Source: Mesorhizobium sp. (lineage in GTDB: Bacteria > Pseudomonadota > Alphaproteobacteria > Rhizobiales > Rhizobiaceae). From it: a stretch of DNA of 64,000 bases. The position numbers were made by a program, and so were the translations under genes. The stretch spans positions 558,001-622,000 of the forward strand of contig SAQG01000001.1 of NCBI GenBank assembly GCA_004020315.1, read 5' to 3'. The notes under the pieces are model-generated. The model was given only the letters and a program-made list of their open reading frames with translations. It was not told the DNA's origin and did no database searches. The first letter of the stretch is position 1; each line of letters begins with the position of its first letter. This document shows, piece by piece, positions 36,523 through 45,684 of this stretch.

Positions 36523-37533
36523 ATGCTTCACACGACCACAAAGCCTCCGCTGACGATAAGGCTCTGCCAGCCGCGGGGCTTCTGCGCCGGCGTCGACCGC
36601 GCCATCCAGATCGTCGTGCTGGCGCTGAAGAAATACGGTGCGCCGGTCTATGTCCGCCATGAGATCGTACACAATCGCTACGTCGTCGAGGGGCTGCAAA
36701 GCCTCGGTGCGGTGTTCATCGAGGAGCTCTCCGAGATACCGGCCGAGCATCGCCAGAGCCCGGTCGTCTTTTCGGCGCATGGCGTGCCGAAGTCGGTGCC
36801 GGCGGACGCCCAGGCGCGCAACCTCTTCTATCTCGACGCCACCTGCCCGCTGGTGTCGAAGGTCCACAAGCAGGCGATGCGCCATCAGCGGCTCGGCCGC
36901 CATGTGCTTCTGATCGGCCATGCCGGCCACCCGGAAGTGATCGGCACGATGGGGCAGTTGCCGGACGGCGCCGTCACCTTGATCGAGACCGAAGCCGACG
37001 CCGCGAATTTGGTGCCCGCCGACCCGCAGGCGCTCGGGTTCGTCACCCAGACGACGCTGTCTGTCGAGGACACCGCCGGCATCATCCGGGTGCTTAAGGA
37101 TCGTTTTCCCGATTTGCATGCGGCGGCAGCGGAATCGATCTGCTACGCCACCACCAATCGCCAGGAAGCGGTCAAGGAGACCGCCGCGGGTGCCGATCTA
37201 TTCCTGATCGTCGGCGCTCCCAACTCCTCCAATTCGCGGCGTCTTGTCGAAGTGGCGGAACGCGCCGGCGCCTCGATGTCGCTTCTCGTCCAGCGCGCTT
37301 CCGAGATTCCTTGGACCGAGATCGCCGGCATCTCGACGCTCGGTCTGTCGGCAGGCGCATCGGCGCCCGAAATCATCGTCGACGAGATCATCGATGCCTT
37401 CCGGCAACGCTTCGACGTAACCATCGAGCTGGCGGTGACGGCGACGGAAACGGAGGACTTTCCGGTGATGCGGGTCCTGCGCGACGTCGAACTGACGGCG
37501 GCCGACATGGCCTTCGTCAACGGAGCCGCGTGA
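36523..37533 (+). CDS. ispH: 4-hydroxy-3-methylbut-2-enyl diphosphate reductase
   Basis: 336 residues. The three cysteines that bind the iron-sulfur cluster are C21 ([12 protein letters not shown]), C108 ([12 protein letters not shown]) and C207 ([11 protein letters not shown]); the histidines and the active glutamate region ([16 protein letters not shown]) are present. Last step of the MEP pathway, giving IPP and DMAPP; dxs, the first step, is at 18129-20069. Followed 7 bases later by thrB, so ispH-thrB-rnhA is likely a transcription unit. Confidence 0.97.
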   Translation: MLHTTTKPPLTIRLCQPRGFCAGVDRAIQIVVLALKKYGAPVYVRHEIVHNRYVVEGLQSLGAVFIEELSEIPAEHRQSPVVFSAHGVPKSVPADAQARNLFYLDATCPLVSKVHKQAMRHQRLGRHVLLIGHAGHPEVIGTMGQLPDGAVTLIETEADAANLVPADPQALGFVTQTTLSVEDTAGIIRVLKDRFPDLHAAAAESICYATTNRQEAVKETAAGADLFLIVGAPNSSNSRRLVEVAERAGASMSLLVQRASEIPWTEIAGISTLGLSAGASAPEIIVDEIIDAFRQRFDVTIELAVTATETEDFPVMRVLRDVELTAADMAFVNGAA

Positions 37534-37540
37534 AGAGCCC

Positions 37541-38503
37541 ATGGCAGTCTACACCGACGTCAATGAAGGCGAGCTCGGCGCGTTCCTGAAGGCCTATCCG
37601 GTCGGCGATCTCCTGTCCTACAAGGGCATCGCCGAAGGCACCGAGAACTCGAATTTCCTGCTGCACACGACCAGCGGCTCCTACATCCTGACGCTTTACG
37701 AAAAGCGCGTCGACAAGGCCGACCTGCCGTTCTTCCTCGGCCTCATGACCCATCTCGCCAGGAAAGGCATTTCCTGCCCGCTTCCGGTGACCGCGCATGA
37801 TGGCGACGTCATCGGTACGCTTGCCGGCCGGCCGGCGGTCATCATCACCTTCCTCGAAGGCCTTTCGCTGCGGCGACCGACGTCAGCGCATTGCGGCGAG
37901 GTCGGCAAGGCGCTGGCGGCGCTGCATCTCGCCGGCGCCGATTTTCCGATGACCCGTCCGAATGCCCTTGCCATCGATGGCTGGCGCAAGCTGTGGAGCG
38001 CCGCTCGCCTTCGCGCCGACGAGGTCGAGCCGGGACTGGCGGCCGAGGTCGATGCCGACTTAGCCGATTTCGAGCGGAACTGGCCGAAAGGCCTGCCGGA
38101 AGGCATCATCCATGCCGATCTTTTCCCGGACAATGTCTTCTTCCTCGGCGAAAAACTGTCGGGGCTGATCGACTTCTATTTCGCCTGTAATGATCTCTAC
38201 GCCTATGATGTCGCTACCTGCCTCAATGCCTGGTGCTTCGAGAAGGATTTTTCCTTCAACCTGACCAAGGGCACGGCGCTGCTTGCCGGCTACCAAAGCG
38301 TGCGGCCTTTGAGCGGCGAGGAGAAAGCTGCGCTGCCGATACTGGCGCGCGGCTCCGCACTACGCTTCATGCTGACCCGGCTTTACGACTGGCTGACCGT
38401 TGCCAATGGCGGGCTGGTCGTGAAACGCGATCCGACCGAATACATCCGCAGGATGCGTTTCCACCGGGCGATCAAATCTCCTTCCGAATATGGACTGACA
38501 TGA
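37541..38503 (+). CDS. thrB: Homoserine kinase (ThrB, aminoglycoside phosphotransferase-fold type)
   Basis: 320 residues. This is the alphaproteobacterial ThrB type with an APH fold: N-terminal [25 protein letters not shown] (nucleotide-binding beta region), then [13 protein letters not shown] (catalytic Asp and Asn) and [17 protein letters not shown] (Mg-binding Asp). Phosphorylates homoserine in the threonine branch. thrC, the next enzyme, is 15 kb downstream at 53126-54523. Its stop overlaps the rnhA start (ATGA at 38500). Confidence 0.95.
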   Translation: MAVYTDVNEGELGAFLKAYPVGDLLSYKGIAEGTENSNFLLHTTSGSYILTLYEKRVDKADLPFFLGLMTHLARKGISCPLPVTAHDGDVIGTLAGRPAVIITFLEGLSLRRPTSAHCGEVGKALAALHLAGADFPMTRPNALAIDGWRKLWSAARLRADEVEPGLAAEVDADLADFERNWPKGLPEGIIHADLFPDNVFFLGEKLSGLIDFYFACNDLYAYDVATCLNAWCFEKDFSFNLTKGTALLAGYQSVRPLSGEEKAALPILARGSALRFMLTRLYDWLTVANGGLVVKRDPTEYIRRMRFHRAIKSPSEYGLT

Positions 38504-39027
38504 CCAAGCGCGTTGAAATCTTCACCGATGGTGCCTGTTCGGGCAATCCTGGGCCTGGCGGTTGGGGGGCGGTCCTGCGCTTCAACGGCGTCACGAAAGA
38601 ATTGTCGGGCGGCGAGGCTGCTACCACCAACAACCGCATGGAACTTTTGGCCGCCATCTCGGCGCTCAATGCGCTGAAGGAACCCTGTGCCGTCGATCTT
38701 TATACCGACAGCAACTATGTCAAGGACGGCATTTTCAGCTGGATCGACGGCTGGAAGCGCAATGGCTGGAAGACCGCCGCCAGGCAACCGGTGAAGAATG
38801 CCGAACTGTGGCAGGCACTCGACGAGGCGCGCAATCGTCATCAGGTGATCTGGCACTGGGTCAAGGGCCACGCCGGCCATCCGGAGAACGAGCGTGCCGA
38901 CGAGCTGGCGCGGCTCGGCATGGCGCCGTTTAAGAAAGGCCCAGTCAAGGCCCCGACGCCGAAGCCAGATCCGCAGTCGAAGCAGCCGGCGGTCGCAAAG
39001 CCACGGCGCTCGACCCAGAGTTATTGA
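38500..39027 (+). CDS. rnhA: Ribonuclease HI
   Basis: 175 residues from ATG 38500, overlapping the thrB stop. The catalytic carboxylates are D10 ([16 protein letters not shown]), E48 ([12 protein letters not shown]), D70 (YTDSNYV) and the distal Asp in [12 protein letters not shown]. The C-terminal 20 residues, rich in Pro, Lys and Gln, extend beyond the classical RNase HI fold. Removes RNA from RNA-DNA hybrids. Translationally coupled to thrB. Confidence 0.97.
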   Translation: MTKRVEIFTDGACSGNPGPGGWGAVLRFNGVTKELSGGEAATTNNRMELLAAISALNALKEPCAVDLYTDSNYVKDGIFSWIDGWKRNGWKTAARQPVKNAELWQALDEARNRHQVIWHWVKGHAGHPENERADELARLGMAPFKKGPVKAPTPKPDPQSKQPAVAKPRRSTQSY

Positions 39028-39069
39028 AATCCGGCTGCGGGTCCGCTCTCTGGCAGGAAGACCTTTATC

Positions 39070-39663
39070 ATGCCGATCGCATACTACATCACGCATCCCC
39101 AGGTTCGGATCGATGCCGATGTTCCAGTGCCAGAGTGGGGGCTATCCGACATCGGGCGGGCGAGAACGTCTGCAATGCTCGATCAGCCGTGGGTTCGGTC
39201 GATCCGGCGTATCGTGTCATCGGGTGAACGCAAGGCGGTAGAAACCGCCGAGATACTGGGAAGGCATCTCCGCCTTGAGGTCGAGGTGAGGGAACGGATG
39301 CATGAGAATGACCGATCGGCAACCGGTTTCCTACCGCCTGCGGAGTTCGAAGCGGTCGCGGACCAATTCTTCGCGAATCCATACAGCAGCATTCGCGGAT
39401 GGGAGCGGGCTATCGATGCTCAGCATCGTATTCTGAGCGAGGTAGACACTGTGTTCGGCACAGATGACGCCGCCGACGTTGCTTTCGTGGGCCATGGAGG
39501 TGTCGGAACGCTCCTGCTGCTCTCTCTCAGCGGGCGGGAGATTAGCCGCGAGGCGGATCAGCCAGCGGGCGGCGGGAACTATTTCGCGTACGATATCCGC
39601 GCGCGTCGCGTTGTCCACGGATGGCGGCCGATCGACAGGCTGGCGCAGCACCGCGACGATTAA
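39070..39663 (+). CDS. Histidine phosphatase-fold protein with altered RHG motif
   Basis: 197 residues. The phosphoglycerate-mutase fold is seen in LSDIGRARTSAML, SSGERKAVETAEILG (the second active-site Arg region), and FVGHGGVGTLLL (second His). The N-terminal catalytic motif, normally RHG or RHGE, reads YYITHPQV: the nucleophilic His is kept (H9) but the preceding Arg is Thr and the Gly is Pro. Activity as a phosphatase is therefore uncertain. It is 42 bases after rnhA on the same strand. Confidence 0.8.
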   Translation: MPIAYYITHPQVRIDADVPVPEWGLSDIGRARTSAMLDQPWVRSIRRIVSSGERKAVETAEILGRHLRLEVEVRERMHENDRSATGFLPPAEFEAVADQFFANPYSSIRGWERAIDAQHRILSEVDTVFGTDDAADVAFVGHGGVGTLLLLSLSGREISREADQPAGGGNYFAYDIRARRVVHGWRPIDRLAQHRDD

Positions 39664-39668
39664 TTTGG

Positions 39669-40151
39669 CTAACGGATCAGCAGCGCGGTGCCGAACAGCC
39701 CGAGCGCGAACACAGTATGCGACACGAGGTTGATAGCGCGGATCTGCATAGGGTTTGGGCGCTTTGATGCGGCCCAGCCGGCACCCATGCCGGGCGCCAG
39801 CAGGAACCAGCCGGCGCCTACGGTCACGATGCCGAGGATGAAGGCCGGCAGGAAGGTCGGCGTGGCCAGCCACGCCGCTCCCGCCAAAACGGCCAGAATG
39901 ATGCCGTAAACGATGCCGACAAAATAGTGGAAGGCCCAGCCCAGCGCCGATTCATGCGCATAGGGTGCTGCCTCGCCGATATCGTCGTGGAAGACCTTGC
40001 CGTCTCTCAGATGCCAGACCCAGCGACCAACCAGTCCCCAGTTCGGCCGCGGCTGAGCAAACGCCGTGTTCAGGAAAATCGCCCAGAGGTCCATGAGCGC
40101 CGTGGCGCCGATGCCGATCGCCACGGCGCGCCAGAAGTGTTCAAACAGCAT
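39669..40151 (-). CDS. DUF2938 family membrane protein
   Basis: 160 residues with about four membrane helices (AVAIGIGATALMDLWAIFL, ALGWAFHYFVGIVYGIILAVL, LPAFILGIVTVGAGWFLL, NLVSHTVFALGLFGTALLI). The segments GLVGRWVWHLRDG and GAGWAASKRPNPMQIR are the DUF2938 signatures. Function unknown. It converges with the histidine phosphatase-like gene, leaving only five bases between stops. Confidence 0.88.
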   Translation of the reverse strand: MLFEHFWRAVAIGIGATALMDLWAIFLNTAFAQPRPNWGLVGRWVWHLRDGKVFHDDIGEAAPYAHESALGWAFHYFVGIVYGIILAVLAGAAWLATPTFLPAFILGIVTVGAGWFLLAPGMGAGWAASKRPNPMQIRAINLVSHTVFALGLFGTALLIR

Positions 40152-40200
40152 TGAGGTCCCCCAAAAGAAAGCAATTCCGAAGAGCTAGCGTACGAGCCCG

Positions 40201-40218
40201 AAAACCGGAACCGGTTTT
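40201..40218. repeat. Perfect 8-base palindrome with GAACCGG core
   Basis: AAAACCGG (40201-40208), AA, CCGGTTTT (40211-40218). The same AACCGGTTTT block appears inside the element at 16687-16754, so this is likely a remnant of that dispersed family. Confidence 0.55.
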
Positions 40219-40330
40219 TGTTGGGACCATGCGGCTCAGAAGTCTTGGAGCGTTCTTTGCACGCCCAATTGGACGCTCGGCGCTCGAAACAAGCGTGATC
40301 GTCAGGCCAAAAGGACCGTGCAATCCTGAT

Positions 40331-40828
40331 CTATGCTGTCGCCAAAACGGAAAGCTGTCCGAGAATGTGAGCAGCACCGGATTCGTCAACGCCAGGCTTT
40401 GTCTCGACATTGAGCGCGGCGACCTTGCCGTCGTCGACGATCATCGAAAACCGCTTCGAACGCAGCCCCATGCCACCGCCGGAAAGGTCGGCGTCGAGAC
40501 CGATAGACTTGACGAAATCGCCATTGCCGTCGGCGAGATAAAGGATTTTGCCTTCACCGCCGCTGAAGCGGGCCCAAGCGCCCATGACGTGAACATCGTT
40601 GACGGCGACGACGGCGATGGTGTCGACGCCGCGCGCCAGGATGGCGTCGTAATTATCCAGATAGCCGGGCAGATGGTTGTTGCTGCAGGTCGGCGTGAAA
40701 GCGCCGGGAACGGCGAACAGCACCACCTTCTTTCCCGAGAAAATCCCGGCCGTCGTGATCGCTTTTGCGCCGTCGGCAGTCATCGTCTTGAAGGTCGCTT
40801 GGGGCAGCTTGTCGCCAACTGCAATCAT
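40331..40828 (-). CDS. Peroxiredoxin (Prx5-like, atypical 2-Cys or glutaredoxin-dependent)
   Basis: 165 residues from ATG 40828; the frame is open upstream but this start has GAGGAC ahead and gives the canonical MIAVGDKLP beginning. The peroxidatic cysteine is C48 in PGAFTPTCSNNHLPGY, with the family text VAVNDVHVMGAWAR and GLGLRS-type block (MGLRSKRFSMIVDDG). Only one cysteine is visible in the protein, so recycling probably uses glutathione/glutaredoxin. Cytosolic peroxide detoxification. Confidence 0.93.
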   Translation of the reverse strand: MIAVGDKLPQATFKTMTADGAKAITTAGIFSGKKVVLFAVPGAFTPTCSNNHLPGYLDNYDAILARGVDTIAVVAVNDVHVMGAWARFSGGEGKILYLADGNGDFVKSIGLDADLSGGGMGLRSKRFSMIVDDGKVAALNVETKPGVDESGAAHILGQLSVLATA

Positions 40829-40952
40829 CGTCGTGGTCCTCGTTTGACAGATCGAAGGGAGTGGCCTTGCGATAGCGAATTCAGCCGTTCCCCGCAACCG
40901 TCGGGGAGCTTGGAGCAAAAGGATGTTCGACCCGAACATCCTTTGCTCGGGA

Positions 40953-41759
40953 TCAAGGGAAAGGCAGCACGCCTTCGACGGCACCGGCCGCGGTTGTCAG
41001 CGTGTAGTAAAGTCCGCCATCCGTCGGCGTCGTCGGCGGCCTGTCGAGGATCGGCACGGCAAACACCAGCTTGCCGCCCTTTTCGCTGCGAGCCGGCACG
41101 CCAAACATGTAATCCCGCTCGCCGGCGACAAATAAGTCCGCCGCCTCCGGATCGCCCGGAACGCTCGCCTCGACAACCAGTGTCTTGTGGTCTCCCTGCA
41201 GGACAGTGATGCCGAAATCGGGTCTTGCGGGGGCAGGCAGCTTTGCGAGGGCCGCCTTCACCAGCGCGGCGTCGTCGACATTGTCCGGATCGGAGCCTGG
41301 ATCGATGGTCAGCCTCGTCTGAACCGGGATGCAGATCGTTTCGCAAATGCCGAGAAAAATGTCGGCATCGATGACGGCCGGCTTGTTCGGCGCCGACAGC
41401 GTGAACGTCACCGGCAGCGAAACCGGATGGTCGTAGCCGGCCCATTTGCCGGAGCCGTCGTCGTGCCGCTGAGGCGGCGGAAACGAAAACGTCGCGTTGG
41501 CAATGTTGGTGCTGGCCGAGATGTCGATTTGCGGCGGCACGCCCGCGTCGCCCGGATCGCGCCAGTAGGTTTTCCAGCCAGGCTTGAGCGAAATATCGAG
41601 GACGCCATGGATGCGCCCGGCTTCGTCGGGCTTGCCGCTGGTCACAAGCCGCACTCTGCCGCCTTCGCTATTGTACCAGGTCGACGAGGAGGCTGCGGCG
41701 GGGAGGCCGGTTGCGCATCCAACAGCGGCGCTGAGCAGCAGGACTTTCAAGCTTTGCAT
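40953..41759 (-). CDS. Periplasmic protein with DsbD N-terminal-like domain
   Basis: 268 residues. A signal peptide (SLKVLLLSAAVGCATGLPAAA) precedes a DsbD-alpha (DsbC-corrector, PF11412-type) immunoglobulin-like domain: YWRDPGDAGVPPQI, VSLPVTFTL and the cysteine pair in FLGICETICIPVQ (C-x3-C). The membrane CcdA-like and thioredoxin domains of full DsbD are absent, so this is a stand-alone periplasmic piece, perhaps working with a separate CcdA. It is 124 bases from the peroxiredoxin gene on the same strand. Confidence 0.9.
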   Translation of the reverse strand: MQSLKVLLLSAAVGCATGLPAAASSSTWYNSEGGRVRLVTSGKPDEAGRIHGVLDISLKPGWKTYWRDPGDAGVPPQIDISASTNIANATFSFPPPQRHDDGSGKWAGYDHPVSLPVTFTLSAPNKPAVIDADIFLGICETICIPVQTRLTIDPGSDPDNVDDAALVKAALAKLPAPARPDFGITVLQGDHKTLVVEASVPGDPEAADLFVAGERDYMFGVPARSEKGGKLVFAVPILDRPPTTPTDGGLYYTLTTAAGAVEGVLPFP

Positions 41760-41821
41760 GGAGGTGATTTGAGCGTCCGTTCATGGCTGCGCAATGACTT
41801 CATGGCGTCGCTGTTATCATA

Positions 41822-41880
41822 TTTGCGTGACCTCGGGCACAGCTTTTGCGTGACCTCGGGCACAGCTTTGCGTGACCTGA
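41822..41880. repeat. 23-base tandem repeat, about 2.5 copies
   Basis: Unit TTTGCGTGACCTCGGGCACA plus GCT, copies at 41822-41844 and 41845-41867, then a truncated third copy (TTGCGTGACCTGAG) to 41880. It lies in the 193-base divergent gap between the DsbD-like gene and the AlgH gene, so it may sit within or near their promoters. Confidence 0.9.
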
Positions 41881-41952
41881 GATGCATATCCGCGACCAAA
41901 ATCGCGCGCAGCGCATCTTTTCGGCGCTTCAGAAACGCGTTACGCTGCCCTC

Positions 41953-42561
41953 ATGGACTTGTTGCGCCACAAGAAGATGGCTGCGGGACGCGGCTTTCTC
42001 GACGACCAGTTCCTGATTGCCATGCCCGGCATGAAGGACGACCGTTTTACGCGCTCCGTCATCTACATTTGCGCGCACAGCGATGAAGGCGCGATGGGCC
42101 TGGTCATTAACCAGACACAGCAGATGCTGTTTCCGGACCTGCTCGTGCAACTCGGCATCATGAACGAACAGGAGGCGATCCGCTTGCCGGCGCAGGCCCG
42201 CGACTTCGTCGTCCGCAACGGCGGACCGGTGGACCGCAGCCGCGGCTTCGTCCTGCATTCGGGCGACTACCGGGTGGAATCGTCGCTGGCCGTCTCCGAG
42301 GACATCTGCCTGACCGCGACCGTCGACATATTGCGCGCCATTTCGTCGGGTCGTGGGCCCCGGCACGCGCTGATGGCGCTCGGCTATTCGGGCTGGGGCG
42401 CCGGTCAGCTGGAAAGCGAAATCGCCGAGAACGGTTGGCTGACCTGCCCGGCAAATGCGGAGCTTCTGTTCGATACCGACATCGAGCGCAAATACGATCG
42501 GATTCTCGCTTCGATCGGTATCGACCTCGCGCATCTCAGCCTGGCGGCCGGTCACGCCTAG
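41953..42561 (+). CDS. YqgE/AlgH family protein (UPF0301)
   Basis: 202 residues. Family blocks: [56 protein letters not shown], and the terminal [22 protein letters not shown], all classical AlgH/YqgE text. The function is not firmly established; in some bacteria it has been tied to alginate regulation. It is divergent from the DsbD-like gene. Confidence 0.96.
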   Translation: MDLLRHKKMAAGRGFLDDQFLIAMPGMKDDRFTRSVIYICAHSDEGAMGLVINQTQQMLFPDLLVQLGIMNEQEAIRLPAQARDFVVRNGGPVDRSRGFVLHSGDYRVESSLAVSEDICLTATVDILRAISSGRGPRHALMALGYSGWGAGQLESEIAENGWLTCPANAELLFDTDIERKYDRILASIGIDLAHLSLAAGHA

Positions 42562-42616
42562 AGGTGAAAAACCCTAGACTTGTACCCGAACGCAACAGCC
42601 CCCGGGTGGAATCTGG

Positions 42617-43795
42617 TTACCGCCGCATTGCCATCGCCAGGCGTTTCCCCAAATCGTAGACAAGATTCTCGATACCGGCTGTCCAGGACAGGTCAGCCTC
42701 TTTCACGCGGGTTTCGACATCGCTGTATTTGCCGATGCGGGCTTCTAAGAAGGAGCGCAGGCGCTGGTGAAACTGGCCGACGGTAAGCTGTTTTCCCTCG
42801 GCCCTGAAGATCGCAGTATTGAAGCGCGCCGCCTTGGGGAAGATTTTGCTGGCCGTGGCATTGGGCTTCTCATCGGCATTCGAAAGGAGCGTTGCTGCCC
42901 CGTTAGTGCCAAGGAAATGGGGGAGGTAGAGATCCCTTTCATCCATGGCCTTCTCAAGACGAGCTTCGATGCTCTCCTTGGCCGCGAGAAGGTTCTTGGC
43001 CGCAAGTGCCGCCGACAGATAGGGATCGCGCCTGAATTCAAGGATGCGCTGTTCTTCGGCCTTGTCCTCGACGAAATGGTGTTCGCGTTTGCCCTCGGGG
43101 CGGGTCCGGATCAGTTCCGCTTCGTCGCCCAGACCGAATTCTGCACCGTACTTCTTCACCGCCTCGAGCCATGTCTGGTCGAGGAATTGCATAAGACCAA
43201 GCGCCGACCCTTTAGCCGGGCGATTGTTGATGTCGAAGGAGGATTCCTTCTCGGCGATCGCGAAAAGCGTATCGGCAGGAAATTGAGTGTCCTTGGCTGC
43301 ACGAAGGATTTCGCTGGCGATGTGCTGCGACACCTTGTACTCGCCGAACTTGTGCACCGACATCCCGATGACGATCTGTTCCGCGCCCTCGGAAAGGATG
43401 GAGACGGTGCCCTTCAGTGCCTCGGCCAGCGTGCGTTCTCCCTTGCCTCCGGAGGTCGACGTGGTGCCTGGATCGATGATCTCGAACTTGGGGGCGGCCG
43501 AGAGGAAGTCCAGAAAAGGAGACGGAATGGCAGTGGCAACCGCGGCTTCGGTCACTCCGTTGGCCAAGACTCCCGAATAGACCGGCCATGGCATGGCTGC
43601 CACTGTCGCCGCCAGGCCAAGCCCCGCGATCCTTTTCGACAAAGGCTGTCCGCCCGAAAGGATGACGCCTCCGCAAGCAAAGAATTCAAATGTTCTTTGG
43701 AGTGACGCCAGGTCCCCCTCCGTTCCTTGTCTAGCCGCCCAGATACTTTGGGGCAGATCTTTCCAACGTTGAGCCGTCGACGTCGAAAAAGACAA
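42617..43795 (-). CDS. Lytic transglycosylase-like protein (SLT domain)
   Basis: 392 residues. The first 90 residues include two hydrophobic segments (FFACGGVILSG and AGLGLAATVAAMPWPVYSGVLA), so it is exported or membrane anchored, though the N-terminus starts unusually far upstream. The SLT domain occupies about residues 165-300: FAIAEKESSFD (catalytic Glu) and SALGLMQFLDQTWLEAVKKY. The C-terminal 90 residues (FRAEGKQLTVGQFHQRLRSF) are an unassigned extension. Cleaves peptidoglycan glycan strands in related proteins. Confidence 0.85.
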   Translation of the reverse strand: MSFSTSTAQRWKDLPQSIWAARQGTEGDLASLQRTFEFFACGGVILSGGQPLSKRIAGLGLAATVAAMPWPVYSGVLANGVTEAAVATAIPSPFLDFLSAAPKFEIIDPGTTSTSGGKGERTLAEALKGTVSILSEGAEQIVIGMSVHKFGEYKVSQHIASEILRAAKDTQFPADTLFAIAEKESSFDINNRPAKGSALGLMQFLDQTWLEAVKKYGAEFGLGDEAELIRTRPEGKREHHFVEDKAEEQRILEFRRDPYLSAALAAKNLLAAKESIEARLEKAMDERDLYLPHFLGTNGAATLLSNADEKPNATASKIFPKAARFNTAIFRAEGKQLTVGQFHQRLRSFLEARIGKYSDVETRVKEADLSWTAGIENLVYDLGKRLAMAMRR

Positions 43796-44142
43796 GAAGA
43801 ACGGTCAGTGCTTCATCTAGCTAGTCATGGATAATGGCGGCACAATGGCCACAGTGCGGCGAAATAATTCGAAATGTACAACATGATTCTAATCGAGCGT
43901 TGCGTAGCCGAATGCGTTGCTTGTGAAGCCTCTCGATTGCGAGCAGAAATTTCCCTGGGGTGGTCTGCCCCGACCGCAGCGGGGCAATCCTTTCGGTTCT
44001 CGAACGGGAAGATTGTGGATGAGCATTCATTCTCGGCACAATACTCGATCGAACGAGTTCTCCGTTGGTGAGGGATCATTACCCTTGCGCGGCTGCAGCA
44101 CGGGCGCTCTCTCGCTCACGATCTAGCCTGAGCAATGAAGGC
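43796..44142. other. Intergenic region without a supported gene
   Basis: 347 bases between the lytic transglycosylase and LysR genes. Short frames on both strands (for example 43874-44071 plus) lack ribosome binding sites and family features. Slightly AT-richer than the flanks. Confidence 0.5.
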
Positions 44143-45021
44143 CTAGCCCGGCCAATCGAACGTTTGGGCAGCTCGGACCATTGCCGCCGTCGCCGGGCTA
44201 TAGGGCCGGCCCGGAACGCTAGCCAGGGACACCGTGCGTGCCACCGCGGGTTCGATCAGCGGACGCTGCAGAAGTTCAGGCGATGTCACCGAATACTCAG
44301 GCATGAAGGCGAAGCCGATCCGCGCCAGAACCATTGATTGGATCCAATCCTCGCGCTCGGAACGAAAGCGGGCATAAAGGCTGACGTTCCTTTCCCGGCA
44401 CGCCCCCATCACCAGGTCCCGCATTTCGCAGGACAGACGATCGACATAGGCTTCTTGAGAGAGATCGACCAACTTGATTGCATTGAGGCTCGCAAGCCGG
44501 TGATCCGGCGCGAATACGACGACGTAACGCTCACTGTAGAGATCATGGACGCGGAACGCCGCTCCCAATCCCTCCAGCGGATTGAGAACGGCCAGGTCGA
44601 GATCGCCTTGCTCAAGCCTGTTTTTCAGTTCCTGAACGTTCGCTTCGCTAACTTCAAGCTCGACGCCATGATAGTCGCGCTGGAACTTTGCGAGGAACCG
44701 GGCGAGCTTCACATGGCCGATGGTCGACATGACGCCGAGGCGGATCGGCACCTGGTTGAGCAGCCTAAAATTATCGGCAAGCGTCCTGGTTGCGTGGGCC
44801 TCCTGCATGATCTGCTGAAGATGCGGCAGAATGGAGCGCCCGAACTCACTCAGGAGGATGCGCTTTCCCTCGCGGTGGAACAGGGGCGCGCCAAGCTCAT
44901 CCTCGAGCGTCTTGACTGCTTTGGTGAGCGCCGGCTGAGATACATTGCACTCGGCGGCGGCCTTGGTGAAGTTCAGCATCTTCGCGGCGGCAAGCACGTA
45001 GCGGACCTGAAACATCTCCAT
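44143..45021 (-). CDS. LysR family transcriptional regulator
   Basis: 292 residues from ATG 45021, which has GGGAGGG about 7 bases upstream; the longer frame to 45057 lacks a site. Residues 2-60 are the LysR winged helix (MFQVRYVLAAAKMLNFTKAAAECNVSQPALTKAVKTLEDELGAPLFHRE, in parts), and 90-290 the periplasmic-binding-like effector domain (PIRLGVMSTIGHVKLARFL). It is divergent from the DUF4242 gene, and an ATCGATA-N9-TATCGAT palindrome lies between them. Likely controls that gene and perhaps the oxygenase block that follows. Confidence 0.93.
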   Translation of the reverse strand: MEMFQVRYVLAAAKMLNFTKAAAECNVSQPALTKAVKTLEDELGAPLFHREGKRILLSEFGRSILPHLQQIMQEAHATRTLADNFRLLNQVPIRLGVMSTIGHVKLARFLAKFQRDYHGVELEVSEANVQELKNRLEQGDLDLAVLNPLEGLGAAFRVHDLYSERYVVVFAPDHRLASLNAIKLVDLSQEAYVDRLSCEMRDLVMGACRERNVSLYARFRSEREDWIQSMVLARIGFAFMPEYSVTSPELLQRPLIEPAVARTVSLASVPGRPYSPATAAMVRAAQTFDWPG

Positions 45022-45069
45022 GGCGAGCCCTCCCGAGGCGGTTCCACGAAACGACATTGTAGCCCCTTC

Positions 45070-45092
45070 ATCGATAACTGTCGGCTATCGAT
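45070..45092. promoter_or_regulatory. Palindrome ATCGATA-N9-TATCGAT, candidate LysR operator
   Basis: Perfect 7-base arms with a 9-base centre, in the 151 bases between the divergent LysR (45021) and DUF4242 (45173) starts; a further CGATAG follows. The dyad T-N11-A type spacing suits a LysR recognition site. Confidence 0.6.
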
Positions 45093-45172
45093 CGATAGAA
45101 AAAATGTCGTTCTCTTTCGCTCGCCACTGCATTCAACTCCTGTGGTCACCGTTCACAGGAGGAGATCTGGAA

Positions 45173-45436
45173 ATGACCGTCTACATGGTGGAACGCGACC
45201 TCAAGGGCATCAGCATGGAAGCTCTGGGAGATGCGCAGAAGGCGGCGATCAGCAAGGCCGCCGAGATGACGTCCAAAGGCACCGACATCAGCTATCTGCG
45301 CTCGACCTTCGCACCGGAGGACGGGCGCTGCATGTGCCTGTTTGACGCTGTCTCCGATATCGACGTGAAGCGTCTAAACGACGATGCGGGGCTGCCCTAT
45401 CACAGAATCGTGCCGGCGCTCGATCTGACCCCATAA
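45173..45436 (+). CDS. DUF4242 family small protein
   Basis: 87 residues from ATG 45173 with ACAGGAGGAG ahead. The pattern TVYMVERDLKGIS and GTDISYLRSTFAPEDGRCMCLFDA with a C-terminal GLPYHRIVPAL matches DUF4242, a small ferredoxin-like family (some called nickel-binding). Its role is unknown. It is divergent from a LysR regulator that probably controls it. Confidence 0.85.
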   Translation: MTVYMVERDLKGISMEALGDAQKAAISKAAEMTSKGTDISYLRSTFAPEDGRCMCLFDAVSDIDVKRLNDDAGLPYHRIVPALDLTP

Positions 45437-45684
45437 GGCCAGCACGACCGGGCTCGTGATGACCATCCGGGCCCGGTGTTCTGGCGGAATCATGCGCAGC
45501 GCGCCAAGCTGATCATTTGGAACGACGGGAAGACCAAAGACGTTCCTGCGTACTGCATCGGCTAGCCACAGGTTCAACGCTTGTTGTTCCCAGGAAACGG
45601 AGGCGTTCCATTTTTGGCAACTCGGGCATCATTCCCCTGCCTCGCCCGCTTGGGCGCCGCGTGGATACTCTTGCGCAGTCGTTC

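Noticed and set aside
43874..44071. A 65-codon plus-strand frame beginning MYNMILIERC, considered as a small gene.
   Set aside because: No ribosome binding site and no recognised family; left inside the intergenic entry.
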